Counted from the first letter of the stretch, positions 12,201-29,146 are shown. The stretch: 64,000 nt of DNA from Ascaris suum (GCA_013433145.1 CM024185.1:248001-312000), one strand, 5' to 3'. Program-made: numbers and translations. The notes: generated by a model from the sequence alone, not told the origin.

Positions 12201-15200
12201 TACTCGCTCTCCAATACTCGGTCTCGACGGATAGAACGATGGCCGACTATCATGAGGGAATTGATCCACATAGGCGATGACAATTTTAACTGAATCGCCT
12301 TCTTGACCATTCTCGTCACGACGACACCAATATTCACCTTCATCACCTGAATCATCTTCGTCCAGGCTTTCTAACTTAAATGTGTTCGTTTTACTATGCG
12401 CGATCAACTTAAGATTTAATTTCAGGTTTTTGTAAATTGAAAATCAGGTTTATTTATTTAAAAAAAAACGAAATATTTGTGATCAAACGGTATGACGCTA
12501 TAATGCACGTTTTAAAAGAGGATAAAAACCCCTCATTAGCAGTGCGTTTGAAAGCGACGGTAATTATAAGGACTCTCGCAAACATACCTATTTATAGAAC
12601 TTATGTGGATAATCTATCCACTTCTTATTGACAGCCGTTGAGCTGTTTTTTTTTTCTTCACCTTACTAAAGCAACAATATATCAATTGCTTTTCAAAAAC
12701 CTAATTGCGCTTCTTTTTGATATGTTTACTTTGCGATTGTTGACAGCTGTTGCATCACACTTAAGAGTTCATTTTTTCAAATGAGAAGCAGAAAAAACTC
12801 AGCTGCAGAATTTTTTAGAGATTTGTTTTCATATAAAGAGACGAGAAAAGATGCTCTTTGTCCCAGCCAAAAAAAAACTAAAATATGAGGAAGTGGCAAA
12901 CTTCAAGCAAACAATAAATCTGCTTCCAAAGACGATCAGCTGAAAAAGAATTTCCGAGAAAACTATTTGAAAACCTCTTTATTCCAATAAACTTCTGTGA
13001 TGGATTTAGAGCTTTTTTGAGTTGTTATATTTATAGGCGAGAAATGTATAAATATTCAGTCTGAGACACCTTTTGCGTTCAGTAACGGTGATATAATCAC
13101 ATTTTTGTGGAGTCATAAGAACGGCATGCTCATGCCTACGGGAAAAAGGGTAGGAATGTGTGAAGGTATGGATGAAAAGTCATACAAGGACAGTCAAAAT
13201 TTCAGCAGAATTTAAGTCGACTCATTTTTGCTCTTCGTTATTGAAGAAGTACGGTAGAATTTTAATGCTTGGTGGAAATCGATTTTATGTAAAGAACCAG
13301 AAAAAACTACCTAATGAAATATTAGTAATGATGAGGAATCCAACATCAGGAACTGGTTGTTCTGATCGATAGATCCGATTGTGAAGTACTGCATTTGAAG
13401 TGCTGCAATCAATGAGTATCAATGCCTCGAAAATATCATATCACAGCAAATATCACCTCTCTATGATTTTATCCTTGCATTGGAATCATCACTTAAAATA
13501 TCACTAGTAAGACTTATATAAGATGTGCCCCTCTAAAATTCAAACAAAATGTGTTCTAATGAAATAGTGAAGAACACCTCCGCGATATCACTGGCCCAAT
13601 CATGGCTACTAATATAATATAAAGAAATATAAATATCCGCTGTAGTTTGCAAATATGAACGATCGTTGTGGCAAAATCTGCTGAAAGGAATGGTAGAAGA
13701 GTTCGACTTGAGGCGAGGTTATGCACCTTATCATCCGAGAACGAAAATGAAAACTCGATTTAATTTGTAAAATTTTCGTTGTCCTTAAATTCGTCAAATC
13801 TTTCTTTTAGTCTTCATTACCATTCATTTCCGAAAGTGCTATTTGCATGCAAATTTTATGCAAATTTTAATGTATACAACAGAAGTGTACTTCCTATGTC
13901 TGCGGGGCAGTGTTTTTTACTGAATTTCCTATGAGCGATTGCTTTCGTTTTTATTATGATACTGTGCAACAATTTGGAAAGCCTTTGAAAAACGCTGCAT
14001 ACAACTAAGGAAGCTGCTATATCCAAAATCAAAAAGTCTGACTGTATGTTCCACCCTTAGATAAAGAGAAAAGTTGCATTTTAATTTTTGATCTTTTTGT
14101 CCACGAAAAGCTCGGAAAACCTTTCGTTCATAGAAGGTTCGGAAGCACCACTTTCTCATGGATGATACGATGAGAGAGCGCAGTACGATGCTTCATTTAA
14201 TGTTGCTTTAAAATGCTTAAAATACTTCAAAATATTGCAAAATACGGCTTACGTTTGCACTGAAAAGAGTGATATCATTTTGCCATATGGAAATAATTTG
14301 CACTTTGCTTTAAATGCCACCGGCCTATATGCAAAAATTTTCTTTCAAGAGAGCAATTTGTTGCCGATTTCTAATTGCTGTGCAACTTAACTAAATAAAC
14401 CCACAATCCTATGCTTTCATAATTTTCTCACAGTTTTCTTTACAATTTTTAAAATAAGCCTGTACATACTTCAATCGACAATTTCTTCGAATTTCCCCCT
14501 GATATTTATTCTGACTTTTCAATCTTTTTTTGATGGGACAAGAAGAGACGGTATACCGTAGGATAGATGACTTCTTGCCTATCATTAACACTGCGAGCAA
14601 GCATCAACAAATTATGGCGTTTGAGAAAATTACCTTCTCAAATAATTTTTATTCCAGTATTATAATATCATTTTTATAATGTAACCGTCTTCCTTTGTTC
14701 ATGATTTGAATTTCGTTTTGCCTTTAATAATCCGCCTTTAATGCCTTTCTTCCTTTCCTTTCCCTCAGGTCCATTACAACAACGGTCACTTCTTCTAAGC
14801 TTTTTGTTTATTTCTTTCGTGCTCTATTACTAATGCCACACAGCTTTTCCAATGAAGCGTCGTTTATACATCAAAATTGAGACTCGAAACTTCTGTTGTA
14901 CACTTTTCACAATCGCTCATTATAAAACACCTCTTCTCATGCTTTCATTTCCGAGGACTTTCCGGTATCTCTTTCGCAAGTAATCCAATCGCTTCTATAT
15001 ATTGACCTAGACCTACTCGTATCTTCCGCATTAAACAAAGAAATGTGCAAAAAAAGTATTTCTGCCTGAGACTATAAAAGAGAGATACTACGGAAGCACA
15101 AATGAATTATTTATGTTGCTGTATGGCAGTTAATTCTATGAAAAACATGAATTAAACGGAATTAAATTAGTAATTAACGGGACAGGGTATTCGATCTGTG

Positions 15201-15611
15201 GGAAACAATTTGGAAATTCAGAAGACACTCCCTTTGCTCCGAATTATAACTAAATTCAAGATGTCATCATCCCATAACTTGTCGTATTATCTTGATAAAA
15301 TGTACTTATAAAGCCAACATTTAGATAGGAGTATTATGCAAACCTTGTAACGTTCGCAACAACAACTCCATCATGGAACCATTTAGCCGAGCCACTGTTC
15401 CCGGTAAAAACTGGTTCACACATCAGCGCTGTTGTTGAGTACCTGAAGAAGGTAATTTTCAGCTCCTGAGGTATAAAAATGCCTTTTGGAACTGAAGTTT
15501 TTTCTCAACAAGATGCATCCATGTTCTTAAATATTTTATTCAGGTGCAAAAGACTCGAGTAGGTTTCTTTCAAAATCGTTTTTTGGCCGAATAGGTGGAT
15601 TGGCATAACTT
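9163..15611 (-). CDS. Two-immunoglobulin-domain protein (ZIG-like or IgCAM-like), multi-exon
   Basis: Likely a secreted or cell-surface recognition protein. Firm exons in transcript order: 15442-15352 (cysteine and tryptophan strands of Ig1: TALMCEPVFTGNSGSAKWFH), 12407-12144 (Ig1 end with DSGDEGEYWC, the linker IAYVDQFPHDSRP, and Ig2 start AECPHTRAVPSPSITWFL) and 10949-10766 (NGETVDLSSRRVDVTSNGTL and then DIGLYECVLSNFAG). Each Ig domain has the Cys, Trp and D-x-G-x-Y-x-C hallmarks. Phases agree at each joint, and ITWFL|NGE reads as one Ig C-C' strand. Likely added exons: 15611-15555 (ANPPIRPKNDFERNLLE, phase-compatible but with a weak GTCTTT donor), 10121-10063 and a final exon 9288-9163 ending in TAA (PEVTPKSCTWLP). 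The signal-peptide exon was not found. If the 3' chain is right, the product has about 260 residues and only two Ig domains, as in nematode ZIG proteins. The Ig1-Ig2 linker also resembles contactin/L1. Identity beyond Ig is inference. Confidence 0.7.
10992..11057. repeat. 11-bp inverted repeat enclosing two TTCCGGAA palindromes
   Basis: AGCACCCAAGC at 10992-11002 is a perfect inverted match to GCTTGGGTGCT at 11047-11057. The 44-base spacer contains TTCCGGAAAG twice. It lies in an intron of the Ig gene, just upstream (in the transcript) of the second-Ig exon, and could fold as a hairpin in the pre-mRNA. Function unknown. Confidence 0.85.
13841..13865. promoter_or_regulatory. Three overlapping or adjacent octamers (ATTTGCAT/ATGCAAAT)
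   Basis: Octamers occupy 13841-13848, 13847-13854 and 13858-13865. The octamer is the classical POU-factor site. Here it lies in the large intron of the Ig gene, where an enhancer would be plausible. The sequence is plain; the regulatory role is inference. Confidence 0.3.
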
Positions 15612-16443
15612 CTTCATGTAAACACTTTTTTTTTCTGCTGTGAATCGAACATCATATAATGTATGGTCGATCGGTCTAAAATGTGCAAAAAACTGCCTGC
15701 CATCTTTGAATGCTTATAGTTATCTTTGAATTGGATATATGCCTAGAATGTCAGTTATACTCTACCAGATCTCATAATTCTAGCTTCGATGATTTTCGAC
15801 ATGAAACTAAAGGCATATAAACATATGCACATTCGTATGCAAAGACACGACTTCGCCATATTTGCATATTTGCAAAGGAAATCTGCATAAATGCTTAATA
15901 GCCAATAGTTTTGCAATTCTTTAATTCAATAACACATAATCGAGGGGAAAGGTGGCGAGAATAATTAAATAAAGTGATATAGGCGCTTTCTACTTCGAGA
16001 ATATTCGACCTTTGAATATTGCGGAGATATAAATACGACATCATAATAAATATGCGGAAAGTTTCTGCATTGAAACTTTCATCAGTAATAAAATTTAGTA
16101 AAAGAGTTTAGTTAATTATTAAGCAAATTATTTAATTATTTAACTAACAAAAGTAAGCAGATGAAGCATTCCCTCTGAGGTAATATTACCATCATTTCAT
16201 TAATCTATACGATATTTCCTCTGCTAATAAGCTCCTATTTTTGTAATTATGGGAAATTTATACGATAAATTCATTAGTGCAATTGGACAATATTAGCACA
16301 TTTTAAATAGTTCTGAAAGAATGTGCAAAATTCTAAGCAAAGGCCACTTTCGATTGATCTATTGAAACGAACTACATTTCGAATCAGTGATAATCTGAAT
16401 TGAAAACTTGTAAAAACAATAAAATATTAGCTGAAAGTAGGTA

Positions 16444-16740
16444 TTAATGAGTAACTAGGGCCACAGCCAAGGCGATAGAGGTCATACTTATGCAGTCAAC
16501 CGTGTGAGAATTTAAAGTGAAGTATCGCTTAAATGCAGGGGATGAAAGGTGAAAATACGCGATCAGTCGATGATCGGAGAAACTCGCCCATCTGGATAAC
16601 ACGACTGGCTTGCAGAAAATATCATCACACCAAAATATTTTAGTCAACATGGCAATATTCGACTGCCTAAATGACCCAACTTTTCGGCTCAACGGCCAAC
16701 AGATTGTTTTTAACCATCACATCAATGAAAGCCGTTCCTT
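16444..16740 (-). mobile_element. Possible degraded retrotransposon endonuclease fragment
   Basis: A minus-strand open stretch contains WASFSDHRLIAYFHLSSPA. An S-D-H-R-L motif is characteristic of the C-terminal end of the endonuclease/exonuclease/phosphatase domain in RTE-type non-LTR retrotransposons. Nothing recognisable as reverse transcriptase lies next to it, and there are no target-site duplications that I can see. A chance match is quite possible. Confidence 0.18.
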
Positions 16741-19700
16741 TTTTTTGCAAAGAAAAGAACATCCAGTTTTAAATTTATGTTAACCTGGATGCAAATGTGT
16801 TGAAAAAAATTCACTAAAAATAAAACTCAATTAATTGGGCAAGCAGTTTATCTTGTAAGTAAATATAAACCAAAGTATGCGGAATATCTTACGTCTAAAA
16901 ACAAAATGCAACACATTTTATGTTTATCTATCATGAATCCATTATGATTCAACTTTATAAAGCAAGCATAAGCGGAAAGAGCACTACCTCGGGACAAGCA
17001 TCTCATTAGCTAGTTTCGTCCTTGACCGTTGTTTGCCATCTTCATTGTGTCGTAACGATCGGTTGTTTGTTGTTGGCGAGACGATAGCATTCACTGAAAA
17101 ATCTAATTTCACTTTCGCTCTTATGTATTCCAGCTCTTAATTTTCTTTCTATAGTTGAAAGATTCAGAATTCAAGTGGAATTCATCATGCAGATTAAGGT
17201 GAACAAAGCTTTTATGTGCTGCTTATCTTCGTTGACGTTTCCAACTCAGATATTTATGCTTGAAATTTCTTATATTATTAGAATAAGAAGAAAAATTATT
17301 CAATAAGATAAGGTGCCGGAAAAAAAAATTTGCTTTGCGTTATTCGGAACGGGCCAAAAAAAAAAAAAAATTCAAAACGTTTTGAAAATGTGGAAAAAGA
17401 ATTTTTCTCGAAATAAGTGCGCAGAAGCGTTCTAGAGATGCATACATTATGTGTGCTTTTTTTCTGCATTCCATTCAATTGACGAATCGGGTCCCATAAC
17501 TCGGCGACAGCTGATAAAATATACGCAACAATGCTTTCATATTTCATCTTACTCGATTGCTCGTATAAATCTTCCGATAAAATTCGCTTTTATTTCACTT
17601 AATCGATGGAAAATAAAAATCCGGTCAGTGCAAGATATATGCAAATTTTTGTCAATCGTTGACGTTTTATAACCCCTCTTGCATTTGATGGGTAACATCC
17701 AAAAATATTTCAGACCATGTGAAATGTATATTATGCCCATTAAAATACGTAACACCATTTTCAGTGGTACTTGAGTTGAAACTATCAGAGGAAGAGCAAA
17801 AATACGCGCATACGTACTAGAAATGATGTAGTGTTGATGAATTAACTTTACAGAAAGGCACAAAAAAAGATAGTTGTGCCATTTAAAGCAAAAATTTCAT
17901 ACGTCTCAATGAACTCAATAAGCAGAAAAAGTAAAGGCAGTGCAAATGTATCAGAAATTGATTGATCCTATTAGCCTGCGAAAAAAATAAGATAATCGCA
18001 CCGAAGGTTATTGCTAATATTCAACTTTAATGATCGATATAAATAAGAGTATTTAATCGATATCATATGCATTCTCTATCATAGTACTGGATGTAACCGT
18101 CCATATTTTTCATTTCTAAGACCTTATCGAACGAAGATAACACCTAAGCAAAATGTATTTCAAAAACTTCAAAATGCATTTGCAGTTGAACATCCGGCTA
18201 ATTGTACTGAAAAAATCCCGATTGAAATCTATCGGCAACGTGATAGGAGGAACAAGTCAGCAGGTGGTCACTAATCGCAGCAAATCGTTCGTATGGTTCA
18301 CATTCGATCATGGCGATCATCTGTCAATGCGAAAAGGGTTATTTGCCAATCATGCACATAACTAAGTGAGTGACAATATATGGCATATAGCAATAGTATT
18401 CATCGATAACGATACTCTTCTAGCATCCTATTAGCGATCACTTTGGCCATACTCTTTTGTTAAGGTCAAAAGTTCCGAAGGAATTATTCACAAAATACGA
18501 CGAAAACACGAATTTCTCTTATAATCGATTCCATTCATCACACCTTTCACGTTAATGATTTGAAGAGGAATCTAAGCAGTGTTTATACAAATTCCTCTTG
18601 CAAAAAAAAAAAATAACCGAATAAGCTCTCTTCTAATTGTTCATCTATAATTTTATATGTTTTCCATTATTAAGATTTTATCGACTAAAAAAAAAATAAC
18701 TCCCGAGTATTTTGTAAGGATTTTAAAATGAATCTGATAATTTAGGACAGAAAAAAAAATGATTTCGATTTCCTCATAGCAATTTTTTTTTGTTTTTTGT
18801 ATATAGCGAATCGAATAACGAAATTCTGTTTCTACAGTAAACGATCTATAGCAATAAGCGATCAATGGTAAGCGCTTATCGAGCACAAGTAACTCTTTTG
18901 AAATTTTTTCTTGTCTATTATTAAAACTTTTTGATGAATTAATATTTACATAATATTTATATAGCATTTACTCATACTATATACTTTATTGGCAATTAGT
19001 AATGAATCAATTTATGCTTGAAAAGTTTCCAGCTAGAGTGGTCTTAGTGCAATCATCACTATCTTCAAAGATTATTTAAGGAATGACTTAAGAAACTTCA
19101 TGGAAATGGATGCATTTTTATTTAATTTATTTGTGCATTCATCGTTCCATACTTATGCCAAATCAGTTGCTAATATATACTGATCTATGAAATGTTTGGA
19201 TGAAGTGAACGATGTTGGATGATGCATTCGGGTAGACATATTTCCCAAAAAAATTCTTCATGTAAACATCATCACTAATAGGTTCAATAAAGTTGCAACT
19301 CTTGCTTAAACATAAGATTTGATAAAAATATAAGATTTAAATACAAGATTTTCGGTTAATACTGCCCTCGAAATTATATCGTCGAAGGAATTTTAACTGA
19401 AATAATTAGACAATATTATCGGGAGTATCCATGCGTTGTGTAGATATTTAAAGATTGATTATCAAATATAAATGCAGTGCTGGTAAAGCCGATGGGATCG
19501 CACATCGGCATCTCATAGAGGAAAAGGTGCTAACAAACTGTAAACAGGTACGCTCGTGTGCAGCTTGAAACCAAAAAAATCACGTCGAAAAATTAGCGCA
19601 TAGTTACAAAGTGCACAAACAAATCGGGACAGATGCTTTCGAATACTTTCATCTGGCATTCTCATTAGATGTTTCCCTAGCACTAATCAAGCTAACATAT

Positions 19701-22080
19701 GTGTTACTTCCTTGGACCAGATGTGCTCTCAAATGAGTTCGAAAAAAAATTACTTCAAAATATTTTAGAAGAATAGCGTTTCAGTATCAATTTAGTTTCA
19801 TGCGGCAATTAAATTCTCAGAGATTTATAAAATAGAAGCAAGGCTACGAACAACTTAGAGCAAATAAAAAAATTTAATGAAAATTTTCCACCTCAAATTT
19901 CCCTCAAATATTATTGCAAACTGTTTCCTCGAAATTAAAATTCAAACTATAATTCATTCCCTTACGAGTCAAAACTCTCATTGGCACAATAATTGTAAAA
20001 TTCTAAAGTTTTTGAAGTTGATATCTCTTAGATGAAATGGATTAATCTCAAAAGAAAGAAAAAAAAGAATATATTGAGCACTTACCACTAAGAAGAGCAA
20101 ATATGATAATAGCGTCAATGAATTGATTGCGTTCCATAACGCAGTAAATAACGACAATTCCTCTATTGCATAATGGAATCGAAACTGAAAATATTACTGT
20201 TGACAAATATTCTCCAATAAAAAGAAAAAAAAATTCGACAATAAGATTAAATATAACAATAAGCAAATATAATTATTCGGGTAATAATCGAGAATGCTTT
20301 CAACTATCACGATCAACAATCGAGAAATAAATCAAAAATATTAGCTGATTTTTAATTAAAGTAATATTCATCAAATAGAGTGGAATATGGCATTTTAGTA
20401 ATGGCCAAAATAAAGTTTTTTTCATAGTTGGTGATTGAAATTGTTTTTTGAGGGCCGGTCATCAAAACGAGTTTCAAGCCAAAATCGAATCAACAATGAA
20501 AACAACGATAAACGCATAAGAATAACTTTAGAAGAACCTAGTCGATTATAGCAATGTGAGCCAATATGATGGTTGAGAAAGGCAAATTGTGAGCACATTC
20601 AAACTGAGGCAAATGCGTCTTTCAAAACCGACGATTACCGCGTCAAAATGTCACACTGAGCCATATATGTCGTCAAAAAACGATTGCAAAGTGGATCTGC
20701 TAAATTTTCTCTTTTTCTCAGCACTTTTTTTTTTGCGCTAGTTCTCTGAAACCTTTCAACCTCATTTAATCGATATCGTAGGAAATAGCCAACAAAATTA
20801 TTAACGACAAAAATCTATAAATTTTTGAGATCCTGAAACAAGTATAATGGATGTTATAAAAGAAATAGCACGATATGCGCTTTTACAATCTGTTCAAATA
20901 ACTGAAGATCACACAATTTACCAAAAAGTAAGAAAATATGCGTAAGAATGCTTTTTATATTTAGAAAAAAATCAACCATTCTTGGAAATTTTCGAAGAAA
21001 AATTCAGTTTTTTATTTCTTGATCCAATTGATACTAAATGAAAATTTAATGCCTGTAAAATTCGTGGAAATTTCACGACGCCTTTAAATAACTACAAGTG
21101 CTTGGTAGCCATCTTGAAACCACCGAAGAGTCACAATACACACAAACGACAAAAGAGTATAACAAGTGGGAAAGCAGGCCAGCAGAATTAACATTGGAAT
21201 GCTTCCCTGCAATCCACTCTATATTCATAAATTACAAATAAATTGTGAAGCGTGCGAAAGCTGCCTAAATTTTTTCCATCGTTTTTGTCAACCGACCAGT
21301 TACAAGACATATGTCAAATCGTGGAGTGTTCAAAATTCATTTATCAGTTTGGGTATTAGCAGGAATAACCTATGCTTCAGGTTAGAGCTTAACTAAAAAC
21401 CTTTTAGAAAAAGTAGGATTCTAGCCAGTGCAGCAGAATTCTTTTCTCTATTTTCCAATGGAAAAAATCATCATACTGATATATTCCAACCGGAAAAAAA
21501 CGCTCATTGCCACATTATCGTTCATCGTATTCATTTCAGAGCAGACAGTAGTCCTAATAAATGAGACATCTCATGTCAATAAATAATATTGTTTAAATAA
21601 ATAAATAAATAAATAATAATAAATAATAGTTAAACTCAATAAATAATACTGTTTAAATGCAAATGCGTCATACTATGTTCTCTAAAACAATGCAAAGCTT
21701 TTTATTTCATCATTATGCTAAATTGATGATACGATACAATCAATAAAAGCATCGAATTTAATTTATGTAAATTTAATCATCACAAATGGGCAGCCATATT
21801 CAATTGAATTTTATTCGCATCGACGAGTGAATAAACAAAAGGTATATATCTATTAGCGATAAGTGCTTCTCGGAAAGCGGCATAGCCCAATGATGATATA
21901 TAATCGCTTCTATGGCAAAAGTGAAAATAAACGCTCACCTTAGGCAAGACATTAAGGCATAAAATATTAAGGCATAAATGTTACACGAGAAACTGCTGTA
22001 ATCACTTAAAAACAGATTCCGCTTGATGGGGCAATATTTTCAATACCTCTCATAGAAGATGCTCGATCGTCCCATTTTTG
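16741..22080. other. Intergenic, no supported gene
   Basis: AT-rich sequence with long A and T runs. An isolated acceptor plus short open frame near 18173-18250 (plus) was seen but has no partner exons. The 21166-21396 plus frame is discussed under findings. 21577-21658 carries a duplicated segment (see below). Confidence 0.5.
21577..21658. repeat. Direct repeat of 22 bp flanking an AAAT-type microsatellite
   Basis: CAATAAATAAT(A)T/C TGTTTAAAT occurs at 21577-21598 and 21637-21658 with one mismatch, 60 bases apart. Between the copies is an (AAAT)n/(AAT)n tract starting near 21595. Confidence 0.8.
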
Positions 22081-22088
22081 CAGTTAAC

Positions 22089-23042
22089 ATGAGGGATCTA
22101 TCAATGGCAAAAATATTCAAGCAAGTTGGAGAAGTGTCCTATGGAATAAGAATCAATCATATTCTTTAAATGTGAAAAACAGACAGACGAACGATATGAG
22201 GAAAATTACCACAAAAAAGATGCAATTGTACTCGCACTAAACAACTCCTATAGAGGACCAGATAAATTATCTATACCACATCGTCTTTCGATGCGGCTCA
22301 ACGATCAAGGCTGTATTGCAGGCTCGAAAAATCATCGGGCTCGAATTTTTGGCAAAGTTTCAAGAAAAAGCGATGCTATAGAGGTAGAAAGCATTTCTGA
22401 ACTTACGACGTGAGAACGAGGTTTCAAAACAAGAAAAACTACGTGGATTTGAAGTGTTTGGCGACGTACCAAAAATGATACGCGTTCTTATGACTTGGTC
22501 AGTTCATAGAGGTGAAATACTGAAAACAATTGATTTATGGAAATAAAAGAACATATTTTCAAAAATATATTCAATTTCCGGCAGAATTTAAACAGGAAAG
22601 CTTCAGTAGAGATGAAAATTGAGAGTGCATGAAACGCCGACGTTCCGAGATAAGAGAACAGGTTTTCGAGGTAAAGCACAAAATTGGCCTAGATGCGCAT
22701 CTTGCAGATTTCATTCCGACGACTTCAGTGAAACCTGCTAATAGATGGCAAGGAGGGAGAAAATAGAGCCACAAAAGTTACCTTTTCGAAATAGTAGTCC
22801 CCGTCTGATTTCGTCACTATAACTTTTATGACCGATCCCTTACCTTCACCCTTCCCCCCATCCCCCTCCCCATCTCCTCCAAGTGGAAATTGCAGAACGG
22901 ATAAACATCCAAATCTGCGTTTAGACAAACATAGACACAGACAGACAAAGACACACCAGGCACATTTCAAGAATGAAAACTACTTAGCGTTAATGAAAGC
23001 ACGATTACTAGCTATCAGTCACGCAGCTAAACAAGTGGAATA
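22089..23042 (+). pseudogene. Possible decayed coding region, frame switches repeatedly
   Basis: Protein-like open stretches follow one another on the plus strand but in different frames: 22089 onward (frame 3, RDLSMAKIFKQVGEVSYG), 22150-22410 (frame 1, includes RGPDKLSIPHRLSMRLNDQ), 22388-22545 (frame 2, RGFEVFGDVPKMIRVLMTW), 22537-22632 (frame 1), 22623-22763 (frame 3, KIGLDAHLADFIPTTSVKP) and a last stretch to a stop at 23040-23042 (YLALMKARLLAISHAAKQVE). There are few usable GT..AG introns between them. This could be a pseudogene, a gene damaged by assembly indels, or chance in a purine-rich strand. I recognise no family. Confidence 0.2.
22849..22871 (-). other. G-quadruplex-type tract on minus strand
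   Basis: The plus strand carries four C runs of 3, 6, 5 and 4 bases separated by 1-2 bases, so the minus strand has a short-loop G4 motif. It lies in a longer C/T-rich strip at 22840-22880. Confidence 0.8.
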
Positions 23043-27250
<4,208 letters not shown>

Positions 27251-27477
27251 TGATTAATAGTCTGTTTCAGGAGCACAGTTAAATGCTTTCTTGACGTCGC
27301 CATTCAGCGACTTTTTGAAATACAACGACAATTTAAAAATTCAGGAAATTAGTAGTAGAGAAGTTGAAATTTTCAATGGCTTTAGCAATTCTGAGTAATT
27401 CGACAATTAGCTAGTTGTATGAATGAATATAGCATCATGTGAAAAGTAAACAAAAAGAAATATGAGTCCACTTATAG

Positions 27478-27906
27478 GAATCTGCCGATAAAGCTTATCG
27501 GTGAATTCAAAATAGTCCTTCTAGGCGTCTCAGCTCTTTGTCGATATAATGGATTTGATAATTACCGCTCTCTTTCTGCCTCAAATATTCAGAATTTTCC
27601 TTCTCCCTTCTTTCTTTCAGAGTGAATCTCAGTACTTTCAACCGAACTGATGATCATCTTCTAAAATTGGATCGTTTTGGAATGAAAACACAAAACATTT
27701 CACTGGCATTCGATTCTGAATGTGTGAGTATTCACGATTATCACTGCTACCAGTGCCCGCATATGCTCAAGCGGTTCATCTGCATATTCACTTGCCTTCC
27801 ACTTGATGGGCTGCACATTCTACCGCCGGATTCTTATGACGTCTATCTCGTGGAGTTCATTGCTCGCATCAATCAAAAGCTGTGCAAAAATTATGTTCTA
27901 AACTAA
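27478..27906 (+). CDS. Candidate terminal exons of an unknown gene
   Basis: Not recognised. A strong acceptor (tttctttcag) ends at 27620. The exon from 27621 runs to TAA at 27904-27906 with about 94 codons. It is fairly Cys-rich near its middle (FDSECVSIHDYHCYQCPH) and ends in VEFIARINQKLCKNYVLN. A 23-base exon at 27478-27500 (ESADKAY) with a GTGAAT donor joins it in phase. A further open stretch at 27271-27352, after a ctgtttcag acceptor, does not join in frame. No domain or signal sequence is seen. A 94-codon frame alone is not proof in this composition. Confidence 0.28.
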
Positions 27907-28726
27907 AACACATGAATCTATCGAATTAATATCAGCTTTGTTGCTCCGCTCCGAATCAGCTCTTAATATCAGATCCGAAACGCCTCGTTCGCTCTAGCAG
28001 CTGTTGGTGCAAAGATTATAACTTTGTGGTGTGAATGTTTGGAGCATCCTTGCCCAAGAAAGCTAGAAAGATTCTGTTGAACGAGTTCAGATGCGCCAAG
28101 AAGAGTTCGATGATATAAACACCTGCTGCTTGCAATCGACCAAACAAAGGCAATAAGATCTATAAAGGGTGCTTAACTTATCGAAGAAATCGGCATTTCT
28201 TTGATTGCTGCAATTGGCGTGCTGCTAAATGTGCTTCAGTCAAACTAAATTCTTTCGATTTGCAGTCCCTGATCTCATAGCCCGAAAAATAACTGGCAGG
28301 AAAGACGCATTGTGTTAAAGAGAAGCCGTAATTGAACCTAATTATGGACTGAAAATATTACAACCACTTAAAAAAATGTTTTTCAAAGAACTATTTCAAA
28401 AATTAGAAGGAAAATGATTGATGATTTTGGAAGGGGTAAAAAAAAATGAAATGAAAAATTCAGAAGCAGCAACTTTTCATGGAGTTCTCATAGAAAGTTT
28501 AATAAAACAAACATAAACATACAAGTTAGGAGGGAATGTTTGTTGAGACAGACATCTGTCTCAACGAGTCCTCCTTAATGGGCACTTGTCACGATTGTTG
28601 CGTTGAACGCCTCCTTTAGAGTGATGCATATCGATAAATTGTATGCGTGTTGTTGCTTCTTTGACGACCAACATCAACGTTTGCTTTCTTCGTTCTGGTC
28701 TATCTATTTCGTCTGCATCACCTCAC

Positions 28727-28977
28727 TCTGAATCTCTCTCTCTCTCATTTCCTATTTCTATTTTGATGGTGGCATTTCCCATTTCATTGAGAAAGGCTCC
28801 GGAAAACGAAAACAAAGTATTCGCCTGCAATTCCTTCACGAGCGTTGAAACAATTCGAGGCCACGATAAACACATGCAATGCGCAATAGACTTGCTAAGC
28901 TTTTGTTGACGAGTTATATCTCTCGGCAAAACTTTATCGATGTTTACTTTTTGTTTAGTCGAATATTGCTTGTGATA
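28727..28977 (-). CDS. Candidate internal exon, unknown protein
   Basis: Acceptor aatttttag precedes an 83-codon phase-0 frame that ends at a strong donor (TTCAGA|GTGAGG). Residues include PRDITRQQKLSKSI, WPRIVSTLVKELQANTLFSF and NEMGNATIKIEIGNERERDS. The composition looks like a folded protein rather than random translation, but I cannot assign a family. A following open stretch (about 28624-28694, TKKANVDVGRQRSNNTH, then stop) would need an intron of only 32 bases. It could belong to the same minus-strand gene as the frames at 29147-30084. Confidence 0.3.
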
Positions 28978-29146
28978 CTAAAAATTATAGGATAAGAGAT
29001 AGATGCATAGGCTGATTGAAGAGAATTGAAGTTCAAATAAAATTTTGCATAAATTAATTCTTTATGATGAGGGAGATAAATACAACGATAATGCAAAACC
29101 ATTTTTATATGTTCTATTTCGAAAATGAACGGCACCGATGCGCTTT

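Noticed and set aside
27262..27270. CTGTTTCA motif like the upstream motif of nematode piRNA genes
   Set aside because: Only isolated occurrences (also near 11783 and 31316); here it is part of a splice acceptor, and no cluster is present.
28643..28909. Plus-strand 88-codon frame
   Set aside because: Opposite a better supported minus-strand exon with an acceptor and a strong donor.
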